A stretch of DNA of 64,000 bases from contig JAHDWA010000032.1 of assembly GCA_023382535.1 (NCBI GenBank), positions 47,371 through 111,370 on the forward strand, written 5' to 3'. Shown one piece after another: positions 8,249-16,159 of this stretch. Each line of letters opens with the position of its first letter. Within the stretch, counting starts at the first letter, position 1. Below the pieces are notes generated by a model. The model was not told the DNA's origin and ran no database searches. It saw only the letters and a list, made by a program, of their open reading frames with translations. The translations under genes and the position numbers were made by a program. This DNA comes from Anaerolineae bacterium (GTDB taxonomy: Bacteria; Chloroflexota; Anaerolineae; 4572-78; J111).

Positions 8249-9706
8249 TTATCTAATCACCACGGGTAAATAGACCGACGTGCTGCGCTCGATGCTGCCA
8301 ACATCGCAGGCAACGCCCAGGGGACGTGGATAGCTGCGCTGGTCAATAGCCGGGCAATCAAGACCATAGTCAATAGCCGGACTGGAAGCAGCCGGGATGT
8401 AACCACGCGGTGTGGGGCTTAACCAGACCCCCAATTGGGGGTCTGTGCCCAATAAATCACCTACAGAGCTAGGATTGGGCACACAGGTATTATCGCTAAC
8501 AATGTTGCGCCCCAGCGACGTGAGCGACGGGCCGTCGCAATTCAGGCTGGGGCTGCTGCCGTTGGTATCACGGCTGCCGGCCAGGATGCTGTTTTTCAGC
8601 GTCATCGTCGGCGCTGCCTGGTCGCGCCAGATAGCCCCACCCAGGTCGGCGCGGTTCTCGTTGAAGGTACTGTTGAGAATGGCGAGGTTAACGATGGCAA
8701 AGATGCCACCCCCCTTCAGGGCACGGTTGCCGGAAAAGGTGCTGTTGGTGATTTGCGTATTACTGGCGGCAAAAATGCCCCCGCCCTGGTTGCTGATGAA
8801 GCTGCTGCGCACGGCCGTTCTCTCCAGCGTCAATTGCCCGTTGACGGTGTAGATACCGCCGCCGTTAACCGACTGATTGCTCACCAGGTAGCTGTCATAA
8901 AGCGCTACCACGCCGGCGTTGTTGAAAATGCCGCCGCCGTTGCCGCCGGCAATGTTGCTGCCCAGGGTGGCGCGATTGAGGGTCAGGGTGCCCCGATTAT
9001 GGACAGCGCCGCCATCGCCGGTGGAGTCATTGCTGCTCAGAGAACCGCCGTTAAGAGTCACGGTAGACGACTGCGCATTGGCCATGGCCCCGCCCCGGTT
9101 GGCCTGGTTATCGAAAAAGTTGGTATTGTTAATGGTAACACTGCCGCCGTTATTGTAAATACCGCCGCCATCCATGCCGGCAACATTGCTGTCCAGGGTG
9201 CTGTCGTTAAGAATCAGCGTACCCAAGTTAAAAACAGCACCGCCGTGACTGCTGGCATTGCTGCTGCGAATAGAAGTGCGGTTAAGCGTTACCGTGGACG
9301 GCGGCTCAACGTAAATGACCCCGCCGCTCCCGGCGCTGCCATCTGTCAATGCGATGTCGTTGAGCGTCAGGTTGCCGGCGGCCATCACGTAAAAGATCTG
9401 GCGCAGATCTTCACCGCTGAGGGTGATAAGGCCATTGCCATTCACCGTTGCCTGCTGGTTAACTACGGTGGTATTGACGGTAATAATCACCGGATTGGGT
9501 CCACAGTTGAAGTCAACGACGCCGCCGGCCGCCACGGCATTGGAAAAGGCATTCACCGCCGCGTTCGTCTGGCAACTGGCGGCCGTGCCGCTGCCAATCG
9601 TCGCCTGGGCGGCGACCGAATCAGCCGCGCGGCTGCGCCCGGCGTTCCAGCCAAAGAGTCCTAGAACAAAGAGCATTATGAGTAAGAACAAAATTTTTTT
9701 ATGCAC
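8249..9706 (-). CDS. Secreted right-handed beta-helix protein (choice-of-anchor Q type)
   Basis: Exported 485-residue protein. It starts with a signal peptide (MHKKILFLLIMLFVLGLFGW, ending near RSRA), then has many short repeats of the TLNxxxxxxNxAxxxGGGIxN kind, the pattern of polymorphic-autotransporter and beta-helix passenger domains. It ends in SVYLPVVIR. The start is a GTG at 9706 preceded by AAGGAGG at 7 bp, a near-perfect ribosome site. The C-terminal segment with AIDYGLDCPAIDQR and SYPRPLGVACDVGSIE is the usual choice-of-anchor Q ending. It is likely a surface or matrix adhesin or a structural beta-helix; no catalytic residues are recognised. A paralogous design follows at 9777. Confidence 0.85.
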   Translation of the reverse strand: MHKKILFLLIMLFVLGLFGWNAGRSRAADSVAAQATIGSGTAASCQTNAAVNAFSNAVAAGGVVDFNCGPNPVIITVNTTVVNQQATVNGNGLITLSGEDLRQIFYVMAAGNLTLNDIALTDGSAGSGGVIYVEPPSTVTLNRTSIRSSNASSHGGAVFNLGTLILNDSTLDSNVAGMDGGGIYNNGGSVTINNTNFFDNQANRGGAMANAQSSTVTLNGGSLSSNDSTGDGGAVHNRGTLTLNRATLGSNIAGGNGGGIFNNAGVVALYDSYLVSNQSVNGGGIYTVNGQLTLERTAVRSSFISNQGGGIFAASNTQITNSTFSGNRALKGGGIFAIVNLAILNSTFNENRADLGGAIWRDQAAPTMTLKNSILAGSRDTNGSSPSLNCDGPSLTSLGRNIVSDNTCVPNPSSVGDLLGTDPQLGVWLSPTPRGYIPAASSPAIDYGLDCPAIDQRSYPRPLGVACDVGSIERSTSVYLPVVIR

Positions 9707-9718
9707 AATGAAACCTCC

Positions 9719-9757
9719 TTCGAAAACAGTAGACAGCAGACAGTAGACGGTAGACAG
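9719..9757. repeat. Short AGACAGTAGACGG-type tandem repeat
   Basis: Four imperfect copies of a 7-9 bp unit (CAGTAGACAG, CAGACAGTAGACGG, TAGACAGGG) lie between the two beta-helix genes, upstream of the second ribosome-binding site. They resemble intergenic short-tandem repeats found elsewhere in this window. Confidence 0.5.
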
Positions 9758-9776
9758 GGATAATAGATCTTTGTAA

Positions 9777-11123
9777 TTATTTCAGCAGAATGGGAAGATA
9801 AATGAGTTGTGTTTGCGGCGCAGGTACGCGGGCCTCAGACTCAAATGCGCCGATGTCGCAGCGGGGGCCGTTCGCCCCATCACCATCCACAGAGCGGGCG
9901 TAGCCGCGCTGGTCGGTGGTCAAACCGTTGCCGGCGTTGTCCGTACAGCCTGCCGGATTGCCCGCATCGAGGGCCGGACTGCCTGGATTAAGGGCGTGGG
10001 TCAGGGTTGGGCCGCCGTTATCGGCCAGCGGGCCAAGTTGGGGGAGCTGGTCGGTTAGGTTGCCGGTCGTATCTCCGGTGATGATGCAACCGGCGGTAGT
10101 CCCTATCAGGTTGTACCCGGCAGAGGTAAGGATGCCCTTGCAGTCGTCGTTGATGGGATCAAACAATACACCGGTCTTTTGATTATCCTCGATGAGGGTG
10201 TTACGGGTGTTGACAGTACTGTTAAGCCCAATTTTGAGACCCCCACCGTTCCAGGCGAGATTATCAGTTACCATGTCCAAACGGTTAGCAGTCAGGGTAA
10301 CATTAAACAGATTCAAGACGCCAGCGCCACGGTTGTTGATGCCGCCGCCGTTTTCGCTGGCCCGATTGCCGCTAACGGTGCTGTTGAGCAGCGTCGCCGT
10401 GGCCAGAGGGCCACTGTCGAGACCGCCTCCCAGCCGGTTCTCATTCCCACTGACCGTACTTTCAACCAGGGTTAATTGCCCCTCGTTGTAAAGGCCGCCG
10501 CCGAAGCCATAGGTGGGGGGATTACCGGTGTTGCTCATAACCAGGCTCTGGCTAATGACCAGGGTTCCCTGGTTGGCGATGCCGCCGCCGTTGTTGTTGA
10601 CTGTGTTGCTGATGACCTGGCTGAGGATCAGGGTCAGGCTGCCCGCATTAAAAATACCGCCGCCACTAAACACGGAAGAAAACCCCCGCCGGATGGTAAC
10701 GCCGGAAATGTGGGCCGTGACCCCGGCGGTAATCTCAATAACACGGTCCCGAGTCACGCTGCCATTGCCATCAATGACCGTACTGGCCGCGCCTGCGCCC
10801 TGTAGAGTCAGGTTATCTGTGATGTCCAGGTCTCCGAAAAAGGCGACATTATCTTTGTCTCCTGGCCGGCTCAAAATATAGATTCCGGCCGGCAGGACAA
10901 TCAAATCCGTTCCCGGCTCGGTATTCGCCGCTCGGATGGCCTCGCGCAGCGAGCAATCAGTGGACAGGCAGCTATCCGGCTCGGGATCATCGGTGCGGGT
11001 GACGGTGTAGATGGTAAAGGCCCGCGCCGGGGTGATGGGGAAGATCAGCCCGGCCAGTCCGCCGGCAACGATAATCGCCAGAATAAGGCTGAAGAATGAA
11101 ACAAACGATGGTTTAGCGAGCAT
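9777..11123 (-). CDS. Secreted CSLREA / beta-helix surface protein
   Basis: A 448-residue exported protein. It has a signal peptide over the first 36 residues (ending near TPARA), then a CSLREA box (CLSTDCSLREAIRAANTEPG near residue 57), then right-handed beta-helix repeats rich in GGGIxNxG and SxVSGN. A choice-of-anchor Q-like end (LDAGNPAGCTDNAGNGLTTD, then RGYARSVDGDG and CDIGAFE) follows, and the last residues are LIYLPILLK. RBS AAGGAGA is 6 bp before the ATG at 11123. It probably sits at the cell surface. Paired with its neighbour, it looks like a recent or diversifying family of surface beta-helices. The carrier of the C-terminal tail signal is unknown. Confidence 0.85.
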   Translation of the reverse strand: MLAKPSFVSFFSLILAIIVAGGLAGLIFPITPARAFTIYTVTRTDDPEPDSCLSTDCSLREAIRAANTEPGTDLIVLPAGIYILSRPGDKDNVAFFGDLDITDNLTLQGAGAASTVIDGNGSVTRDRVIEITAGVTAHISGVTIRRGFSSVFSGGGIFNAGSLTLILSQVISNTVNNNGGGIANQGTLVISQSLVMSNTGNPPTYGFGGGLYNEGQLTLVESTVSGNENRLGGGLDSGPLATATLLNSTVSGNRASENGGGINNRGAGVLNLFNVTLTANRLDMVTDNLAWNGGGLKIGLNSTVNTRNTLIEDNQKTGVLFDPINDDCKGILTSAGYNLIGTTAGCIITGDTTGNLTDQLPQLGPLADNGGPTLTHALNPGSPALDAGNPAGCTDNAGNGLTTDQRGYARSVDGDGANGPRCDIGAFESEARVPAPQTQLIYLPILLK

Positions 11124-11150
11124 CCATGTTCTCCTTTTGGATGTGGCTGA

Positions 11151-11753
11151 CTACCGAATAATCATGAGAGTCTGTTTTAAATGGGTAAACTTAGCGCCTA
11201 TTTCTTTGGCAGTTCCCATCAAAATGAATAACCCAGGGGCTAAAAAAAGCAGCGGCGCCCAGACGAAGAGGAGCGAGGTCAAATCACCGTAAGCCTGGAA
11301 CGACCCGGTTTCTCGACTCCGGACAAAGGCGTTAATCCGGTCGGCCGTCTGCTGTTTTGACCCGATCCAGCTACTCCGGCCGGTGTCCAGGGCCACCTCG
11401 CCTCCATCGGTAATTAAGGCGACCCAGTAAAGCGTGCTTTGGCTGGTTCGGGTGCGGCCCTTGTCGTCCTTATAGGTTGACTCAGATATCTCATGCGCCA
11501 CCCGCGCCCCCTGCAGCCCCGGCAAGGACGTCGAACCGAGCGGCAAGACCCCCAGCAGTTTTGACTCTAAGACACAGGAGGACTGGGAGGGTTCCAGGCG
11601 GGTACAGGTTAAGACCTTCACCTGGGCGAAGGCAACCAGGAATAACAGGCCACCCAGGGTAAACACCAACCCAAAGGTCAGGCTGCCCAGGATGCTTCCC
11701 CACTTGGGGGGGTCAGTCCGTTTAGTTTTGGTACTTTTTCTCGATGTTGCCAT
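11151..11753 (-). CDS. Two-helix membrane protein of unknown function
   Basis: I do not recognise a named family. The 200-residue protein has a basic N-terminus (residues 1-17), a hydrophobic helix at about 22-45, a soluble middle of about 110 residues, a second helix at about 160-182 and a short basic tail. The middle reads like a small beta-rich domain of the DUF3592 or PH-like kind (TLYWVALITDGGEVALDTGR). Two cysteines flank the first part of the loop (CTRLEPSQSSC), so a disulfide outside the membrane is possible. No ribosome site is clear before the ATG at 11753. It follows the beta-helix genes' orientation and may be unrelated to them. Confidence 0.65.
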   Translation of the reverse strand: MATSRKSTKTKRTDPPKWGSILGSLTFGLVFTLGGLLFLVAFAQVKVLTCTRLEPSQSSCVLESKLLGVLPLGSTSLPGLQGARVAHEISESTYKDDKGRTRTSQSTLYWVALITDGGEVALDTGRSSWIGSKQQTADRINAFVRSRETGSFQAYGDLTSLLFVWAPLLFLAPGLFILMGTAKEIGAKFTHLKQTLMIIR

Positions 11754-11802
11754 TCTAGCACATCATTCCTTGTCAAAATTGATATTTCTTGCCAAACGGA
11801 AC

Positions 11803-12165
11803 CTATTTATGAACCTCCTGGTTCATCCGGCGTAGCCGGTCGGCCATGACCCGCATAACCTGGATGGCAAAATAAGGGGTGTGATGGACGTGGACCTTGA
11901 AACGGGTCTGGTTGAGCGGGACTGCCCGGCAGTCTGTCCGGGCAATGGCCGTAGCGGTGCGGCCGGTTGGGTCGAGGAGAGCCATCTCGCCCAAGATACC
12001 GCCGGGGCCGACAGTTTCCAGCAGATGCTCATTCGACCACAGTTCCACCTCACCCTCCTGGATCACGTACATAACTTCGCCCGGCTCACCCTCCCGGAAG
12101 ATGATCTCACCCGCTGCAAATATTTCACTGTGCGATTCATGTTGGAACATATTGACAGTCACCAC
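11803..12165 (-). CDS. Stand-alone cyclic-nucleotide-binding (Crp-like sensor) domain
   Basis: The 120-residue protein is a single cNMP-binding fold with no DNA-binding helix-turn-helix. It shows IIFREGEPGEVMYVIQEGEVEL and a phosphate-binding cassette, GPGGILGEMALLDPTGRTATA, with the Arg that usually contacts the cyclic phosphate. The C-terminus ends in the helix VMRVMADRLRRMN seen before the hinge of Crp proteins. A GTG start at 12165 follows GGGAGA; an ATG 15 bp later is the alternative. It probably acts as a small regulatory subunit for another protein. The partner cannot be identified here. Confidence 0.8.
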   Translation of the reverse strand: MVTVNMFQHESHSEIFAAGEIIFREGEPGEVMYVIQEGEVELWSNEHLLETVGPGGILGEMALLDPTGRTATAIARTDCRAVPLNQTRFKVHVHHTPYFAIQVMRVMADRLRRMNQEVHK

Positions 12166-12370
12166 TTTTGGTCTCCCTGGTATGGCCTCATTGGCAACAA
12201 TTTGTTTAAGAATGTTTTGAAATAATTTCTATGAGGTAACTGGCCTTCCGTAATGGGAAGGTAATATGCTGCTGGGGACGATCATAACCGATCAACGTGT
12301 AGAGATCGTAAATTTTAGCGTAAAGAAATCGCAAATTGGCAGGAGGAATTGAACATTCAGCCGGAAAAAC

Positions 12371-12394
12371 AAAAAACCCGGCTGTTACCGGGTT
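12371..12394 (-). terminator. Rho-independent terminator, minus strand
   Basis: On the minus strand AACCCGG pairs with CCGGGTT around a 6-base loop, followed by TTTTGTTTTT. It lies about 40 bp after the stop of the 47-residue ORF and ends leftward transcription from the YifB region. Confidence 0.75.
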
Positions 12395-12432
12395 GTGGGG
12401 TAAAAAACTTTTTTGGCGGATTACCCCAGCGG

Positions 12433-12576
12433 TTAGTGCTGGGAATACCTGGAGTCAGTGGACGCAAACTCCATCCCGTAGTCGGTGCGCAGCTTATCCC
12501 TTTTGGCCTGGCTAAGTGCCTCCTGGATGCGGCGACGCATCTCGTCTAGCCATTCGTTGTTTAGGTAATCTTTCAT
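12433..12576 (-). CDS. Possible 47-residue basic small protein
   Basis: A short reading frame from ATG at 12576 to TAA at 12433. The product is highly charged and helical-looking, with WLDEMRRRIQEALSQAKRDK in the first half and a polar tail ending in YSQH. No ribosome site is strong (GAGATGACGAA before the ATG). Support comes from its place between the YifB fragment and a good terminator on the same strand, and from coding-like third-position G/C. No function is proposed. It could be a helical regulatory peptide or a chance frame. Confidence 0.4.
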   Translation of the reverse strand: MKDYLNNEWLDEMRRRIQEALSQAKRDKLRTDYGMEFASTDSRYSQH

Positions 12577-12591
12577 TTCGTCATCTCTAAA

Positions 12592-13071
12592 TCACATTCG
12601 CAGCCGGGGACGATACTGAATGGCTTCAGCCACATGGACTGTCTGAATGTTCTCAGAACCGGCCAAGTCGGCGATGGTGCGGGCCAGCTTGAGGATACGA
12701 TGATAAGCGCGGGCGCTCAACTGCATTTGCTGCATGGCCGCTTTGAGCAGATGGGTGCTGGTATCGTCAATCGGGCAGAATTTGCGGATTTCCGCCGGCC
12801 CCATGTCGGCGTTGGTTTGCAGCGAAGTGCCCTCAAATCGCTTTCGCTGCACCGCTCGCGCTGCCTCCACCCGCTCCCGGACCTTGGCGCTCGGTTCGCC
12901 GGTGCGTTGGCTGCTAAGCTTTTCAAACGGCACCCGTGGCACTTCAACATGAATATCTATTCGGTCCATCAGCGGGCCGGATATTTTTTTCTGGTAAGCT
13001 TTGACCATCGCAATGGAACAGGTGCATTCCTTGACCGAGTCGCCGAAATAACCGCAAGGGCAGGGATTCAA
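12592..13071 (-). pseudogene. Truncated second copy of YifB C-terminal region
   Basis: Encodes about 159 residues that match, by eye at roughly four of five positions, the C-terminal third of the intact YifB gene next door. The match runs from NPCPCG through RIDIHVEVPRVPFEKLSSQR to AEAIQYRPRLRM. Similarity stops abruptly just before NPCPCG, and no AAA Walker motifs are present, so it cannot be a working ATPase. No stop codons have appeared, and only a TTG without a ribosome site is available as a start. It is most likely the remnant of a tandem duplication. A separately expressed C-terminal domain is the less likely alternative. Confidence 0.8.
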
Positions 13072-13196
13072 ACAAATGTGGCCTTTTGTTGTCGTTTCAG
13101 GCGGTTTCTGATCTTGAAGGGACGTTAATGGTCGTGGTTGACAAATTGGCTTGAGGATTTTTCAGGCAACATTGCTACTATATCAACGATACCCAC

Positions 13197-14714
13197 TCAG
13201 ACCCGCAACCTCGGCCGGTACTGGATCGCCTCGGCTACATGGGCTGTTTGAATCTGCTCTACCCCAGCCAAATCCGCAATCGTGCGAGCTAACTTCAAGA
13301 TGCGATGATAACCTCTGGCACTCAAGTGCATCTGCTGCATCGCTGCCTTAAGCAAATTGGTGCTGGTCTGGTCAATTGCACAGAACTCTCGAATTTCTGC
13401 TGGCCCCATGTCCGAGTTGGTTTGCAAGGTAGTATCTTTAAATCGCTCCCGCTGAAGAGCGCGGGCTTTTTCCACTCGCTCCCGCACCTTGGCGCTGGGT
13501 TCACCCGTGCGCTGACTGCTGAGTTTCTCAAAAGGTACCCGAGGCACTTCAACATGAATATCAATCCGGTCCAATAAGGGGCCAGAGATCCTTTTCTGAT
13601 AGGTTTTGACCATCGCTACGGAGCAAGTACATTCTTTTTCAGGGTCGTTGAAAAAACCACATGGACACGGGTTGGCGCTGGCGATCAAGGTGAAGTTGGC
13701 CGGATAGGTCAGCGAACCAGCCGAGCGGCTGATGGCAATGACTTTATCCTCCAGGGGCTGCCGCAGCATTTCTAACATTCGGGCTCCAAACTCTGGCAGT
13801 TCATCCAAGAACAGAACCCCACGATGGGCCAGACTGATTTCGCCCGGCTTGGGCCAGCGTCCACCCCCTACCAGACCGGCATAACTGACAGTATGATGGG
13901 GTGACCGAAAAGGGCGATGACGAATCAGTGGTTCATCTGGCGGTAATTGATCAGCCACCGAGTAGATGCGGGTCACATCTAAGGCTTCATTAACCGTCAA
14001 CTGTGGCAAGATACCGGGCATTGACCGGGCAATCAGCGTTTTGCCCGAACCGGGAGGACCGGTCATTAGCATATTGTGTCCGCCTGCCGCAGCGACCTCC
14101 AAGGCCCGTTTGACGTGCTCTTGGCCTTTGATTTCGGCCAAGTCGGTGGCATAGGGAGGGGGTGGACCATCCAACGAGAAATTGCCCTGGTAAGGCGTTA
14201 TCTTTTTATGACCACTGAGATGATCCACCAATTGCAGGAGGGTTTCAACCGGGTAAACGGTCAACCCGGCAATCAATGAGGCTTCAGCTGCGTCCTCAAC
14301 CGGGACGAAGAGGATCGTGAAGCCTTCCTGTTTAGCCAGGTTGGTCATCGGTAACACGCCACTGACGTGGCGGACGCTCCCATCCAGGGATAATTCGCCC
14401 ATCACGATGGCCTTCTCCACATTGCCATAAATTTGTTCGGAGGCTAAAAGCAAACCAATCGCAATTGGCAAGTCATAAGCGGGTCCAGCTTTACGAATAT
14501 CGGCTGGAGCCAGATTGACGGTGACCCGTTCAGCGGGAAAGGGCAAGCCAGAGTTCTTGATGGCTGCTCGGACTCGCTCTCGGCTTTCTTGCACCGCAAT
14601 ATCTGGCAGACCAACGATCGTCATGGAGGGCAGCCCACGGGCAATATCTACTTCGACTTCAATCAGCGCCCCTTCTAGACCGACAATAGCACAACTGGTA
14701 ACTTTTGCAAGCAT
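13197..14714 (-). CDS. yifB: YifB/ComM family Mg-chelatase-like AAA+ ATPase
   Basis: 505-residue hexameric AAA+ protein of the ComM family; ComM is a branch-migration helicase that helps integrate foreign DNA during natural transformation. The N-terminal Lon-protease-like fold (about 1-170) starts with MLAKVTSCAIVGLEGALIEV. The ATPase has Walker A TGPPGSGKTLIAR near 215, Walker B GVLFLDELPEFG near 296, and the paired-cysteine segment NPCPCGFFNDPEKECTC near 350. The C-terminal Mg-chelatase lid domain ends in IQYRPRLRV. Length is normal. It lies directly beside the Wadjet operon and next to a truncated copy of its own C-terminus; the neighbourhood seems prone to rearrangement. The 125 bp between it and the copy holds no gene. 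Confidence 0.93.
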   Translation of the reverse strand: MLAKVTSCAIVGLEGALIEVEVDIARGLPSMTIVGLPDIAVQESRERVRAAIKNSGLPFPAERVTVNLAPADIRKAGPAYDLPIAIGLLLASEQIYGNVEKAIVMGELSLDGSVRHVSGVLPMTNLAKQEGFTILFVPVEDAAEASLIAGLTVYPVETLLQLVDHLSGHKKITPYQGNFSLDGPPPPYATDLAEIKGQEHVKRALEVAAAGGHNMLMTGPPGSGKTLIARSMPGILPQLTVNEALDVTRIYSVADQLPPDEPLIRHRPFRSPHHTVSYAGLVGGGRWPKPGEISLAHRGVLFLDELPEFGARMLEMLRQPLEDKVIAISRSAGSLTYPANFTLIASANPCPCGFFNDPEKECTCSVAMVKTYQKRISGPLLDRIDIHVEVPRVPFEKLSSQRTGEPSAKVRERVEKARALQRERFKDTTLQTNSDMGPAEIREFCAIDQTSTNLLKAAMQQMHLSARGYHRILKLARTIADLAGVEQIQTAHVAEAIQYRPRLRV

Positions 14715-14802
14715 GGGTAGTTCCTGTCCTTCAATGGGTAATCAATGGGAGAGGCTAAGGCCTAGTTTTCCTAATTATAGCAACCTGGATTTGGTTCTTA
14801 AT

Positions 14803-14833
14803 ATTTTCTTAAAATTTAAGAAATGAGCAAGTA
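14803..14833. repeat. AT-rich palindrome, shared with 35122-35151
   Basis: TTTCTTAAA and TTTAAGAAA form a perfect 9-bp palindrome with a one-base centre at 14805-14823, followed by TGAGCAAGTA. A diverged version, with TTTTCTTAAGAATT and AAATGAGCAAATA, lies at 35122-35151 upstream of the second defence island. The function is unknown; it lies 30-60 bp downstream of jetD. Confidence 0.4.
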
Positions 14834-14863
14834 CGGCCTCTGTAATGTCAATCTCAACTTCGA

Positions 14864-16159
14864 TCAACGTCCTGCTAAAGCCTTAATATCCCAAGACAGA
14901 GCTTGGCGCAGCGCCCGCTCCTGTTCAACCGCTCCATAGTGGCCGACAGCAGCCGCTAACCCAGCTATAATCAGATCAGGATGATTGGTAAAGGCCGTCA
15001 CGTCAACTGGCTCGCCGGCCAGGCCCGGATGAGTTACAATAGGCACATCCGGTAAGCGGCGGCGGAGCGCTGCCGCAATTCGCAGCCCACCGATGTCCCA
15101 GTCCACCCATAGCACCGATGGCCGAGCCAGTTTTTTAACCAATTCAACCAAGGCATGCTTGACCATGCCATCCGTGCAGCAAATCAGGCAATTGTGACTC
15201 GTCGGGTAATTGTATCGCTCCAAAGCTAATAACACGGCCCGGTTTTCGACTAAGAGCAGCCAATCAGCCGGGGTCGCGAGCCGGTCTGCCGCCGCGATGT
15301 CAATATTAGAGATGGCAGGAAAGCGACTGGGTAGAAACTGCCCATTCCCCAGGAAAATTGAACCGGCCAGAGGAACATAATAAAGGGTATCTTCGGTTAG
15401 GATGCCACATTCGGCCAGCCCCAGGCCCAAATTAGCCTGCGTCATTTCTTCAAGAAAAGCCTGCCAGCCCTGCAACAACTTTGAACCGCCAATCTCGGGA
15501 AAAAGCTCGGCCGCCAACTCTTTCCATTCAAGGGACTGACCGGGAGATAATTCACCGATGCGGGCCAGGCAGCGCAGCGTCGTTTCATAACGAGGGTGAT
15601 CCGGCCCAACCCCCGCCTTCGACCCGGCCAATTTGGCCAGAGTTGGCTTTCGGCCGGTCCGCAAAGCGGTCAGGTGAGCGGTCAACAGGTCGGCGATCGC
15701 CGGGTGGTTGATGCCTGGCTGTAACGTTTGGATGAGGTTAGCCAGGCGGCGCGCTTCAGCCTGGGGCGAGCCGAAGAGATGTTCGCAAGCTGCTTGACCG
15801 GTGGGAGTCAGCGCCAGCCAGGTTTTTGTGACCCCTTTCGCTTTTAATTGGCTGGCTCGCTTGATCAGCCCCAGTCTAATCAGGTCATCTACCAACAGCG
15901 ACAGGTCGGTAAAAGGAGCCAGATCAACGGCGCGCAACCGGCGCGCCACAGTGTCCTGTTCACGCTGACCATCAAGCGGCAAGTTGCGCAGCGCCGCCTG
16001 GTGAGCCGGTTTGAGTTGGGCCAGCGCCTGCTGGAGTAGGGGTGGGGCAGCCGCCGTCTCCTGGATGGAGAGCCGGGTGGTGGTACGAGGAGTACGGCGG
16101 TAAGTCGTGGTATAGACAATGCCACTGCGGGTTTCGGTGGTGGTGAAGGTGTCAGCCAT
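14864..16159 (-). CDS. jetD: Wadjet JetD, topoisomerase VI-like nuclease subunit
   Basis: JetD is the nuclease of Wadjet: it cuts circular plasmid DNA after the JetABC condensin-like motor extrudes it. The 431-residue protein has an N-terminal winged-helix region, then a Toprim fold with the acidic glutamate in WLLLVENRAVLL and the DxD pair in VLWVDWDIGGLRIAAAL. These match the TopoVI-A/Spo11-type Toprim catalytic set. The start is the ATG at 16159 inside ATGGCTGA, which overlaps the jetC stop, so the two are translationally coupled. It is the last gene of jetABCD. Residues 10-40 are threonine-rich low complexity (TTTETRSG, TTTYRRTPRTTTR), which is unusual. Confidence 0.9.
   Translation of the reverse strand: MADTFTTTETRSGIVYTTTYRRTPRTTTRLSIQETAAAPPLLQQALAQLKPAHQAALRNLPLDGQREQDTVARRLRAVDLAPFTDLSLLVDDLIRLGLIKRASQLKAKGVTKTWLALTPTGQAACEHLFGSPQAEARRLANLIQTLQPGINHPAIADLLTAHLTALRTGRKPTLAKLAGSKAGVGPDHPRYETTLRCLARIGELSPGQSLEWKELAAELFPEIGGSKLLQGWQAFLEEMTQANLGLGLAECGILTEDTLYYVPLAGSIFLGNGQFLPSRFPAISNIDIAAADRLATPADWLLLVENRAVLLALERYNYPTSHNCLICCTDGMVKHALVELVKKLARPSVLWVDWDIGGLRIAAALRRRLPDVPIVTHPGLAGEPVDVTAFTNHPDLIIAGLAAAVGHYGAVEQERALRQALSWDIKALAGR

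Noticed and set aside
8412..10881. Long plus-strand frames opposite the beta-helix genes
   Set aside because: They are mirror frames of repetitive genes with signal peptides and good ribosome sites on the minus strand; their Ala/Val/Pro-rich products look like shadows.
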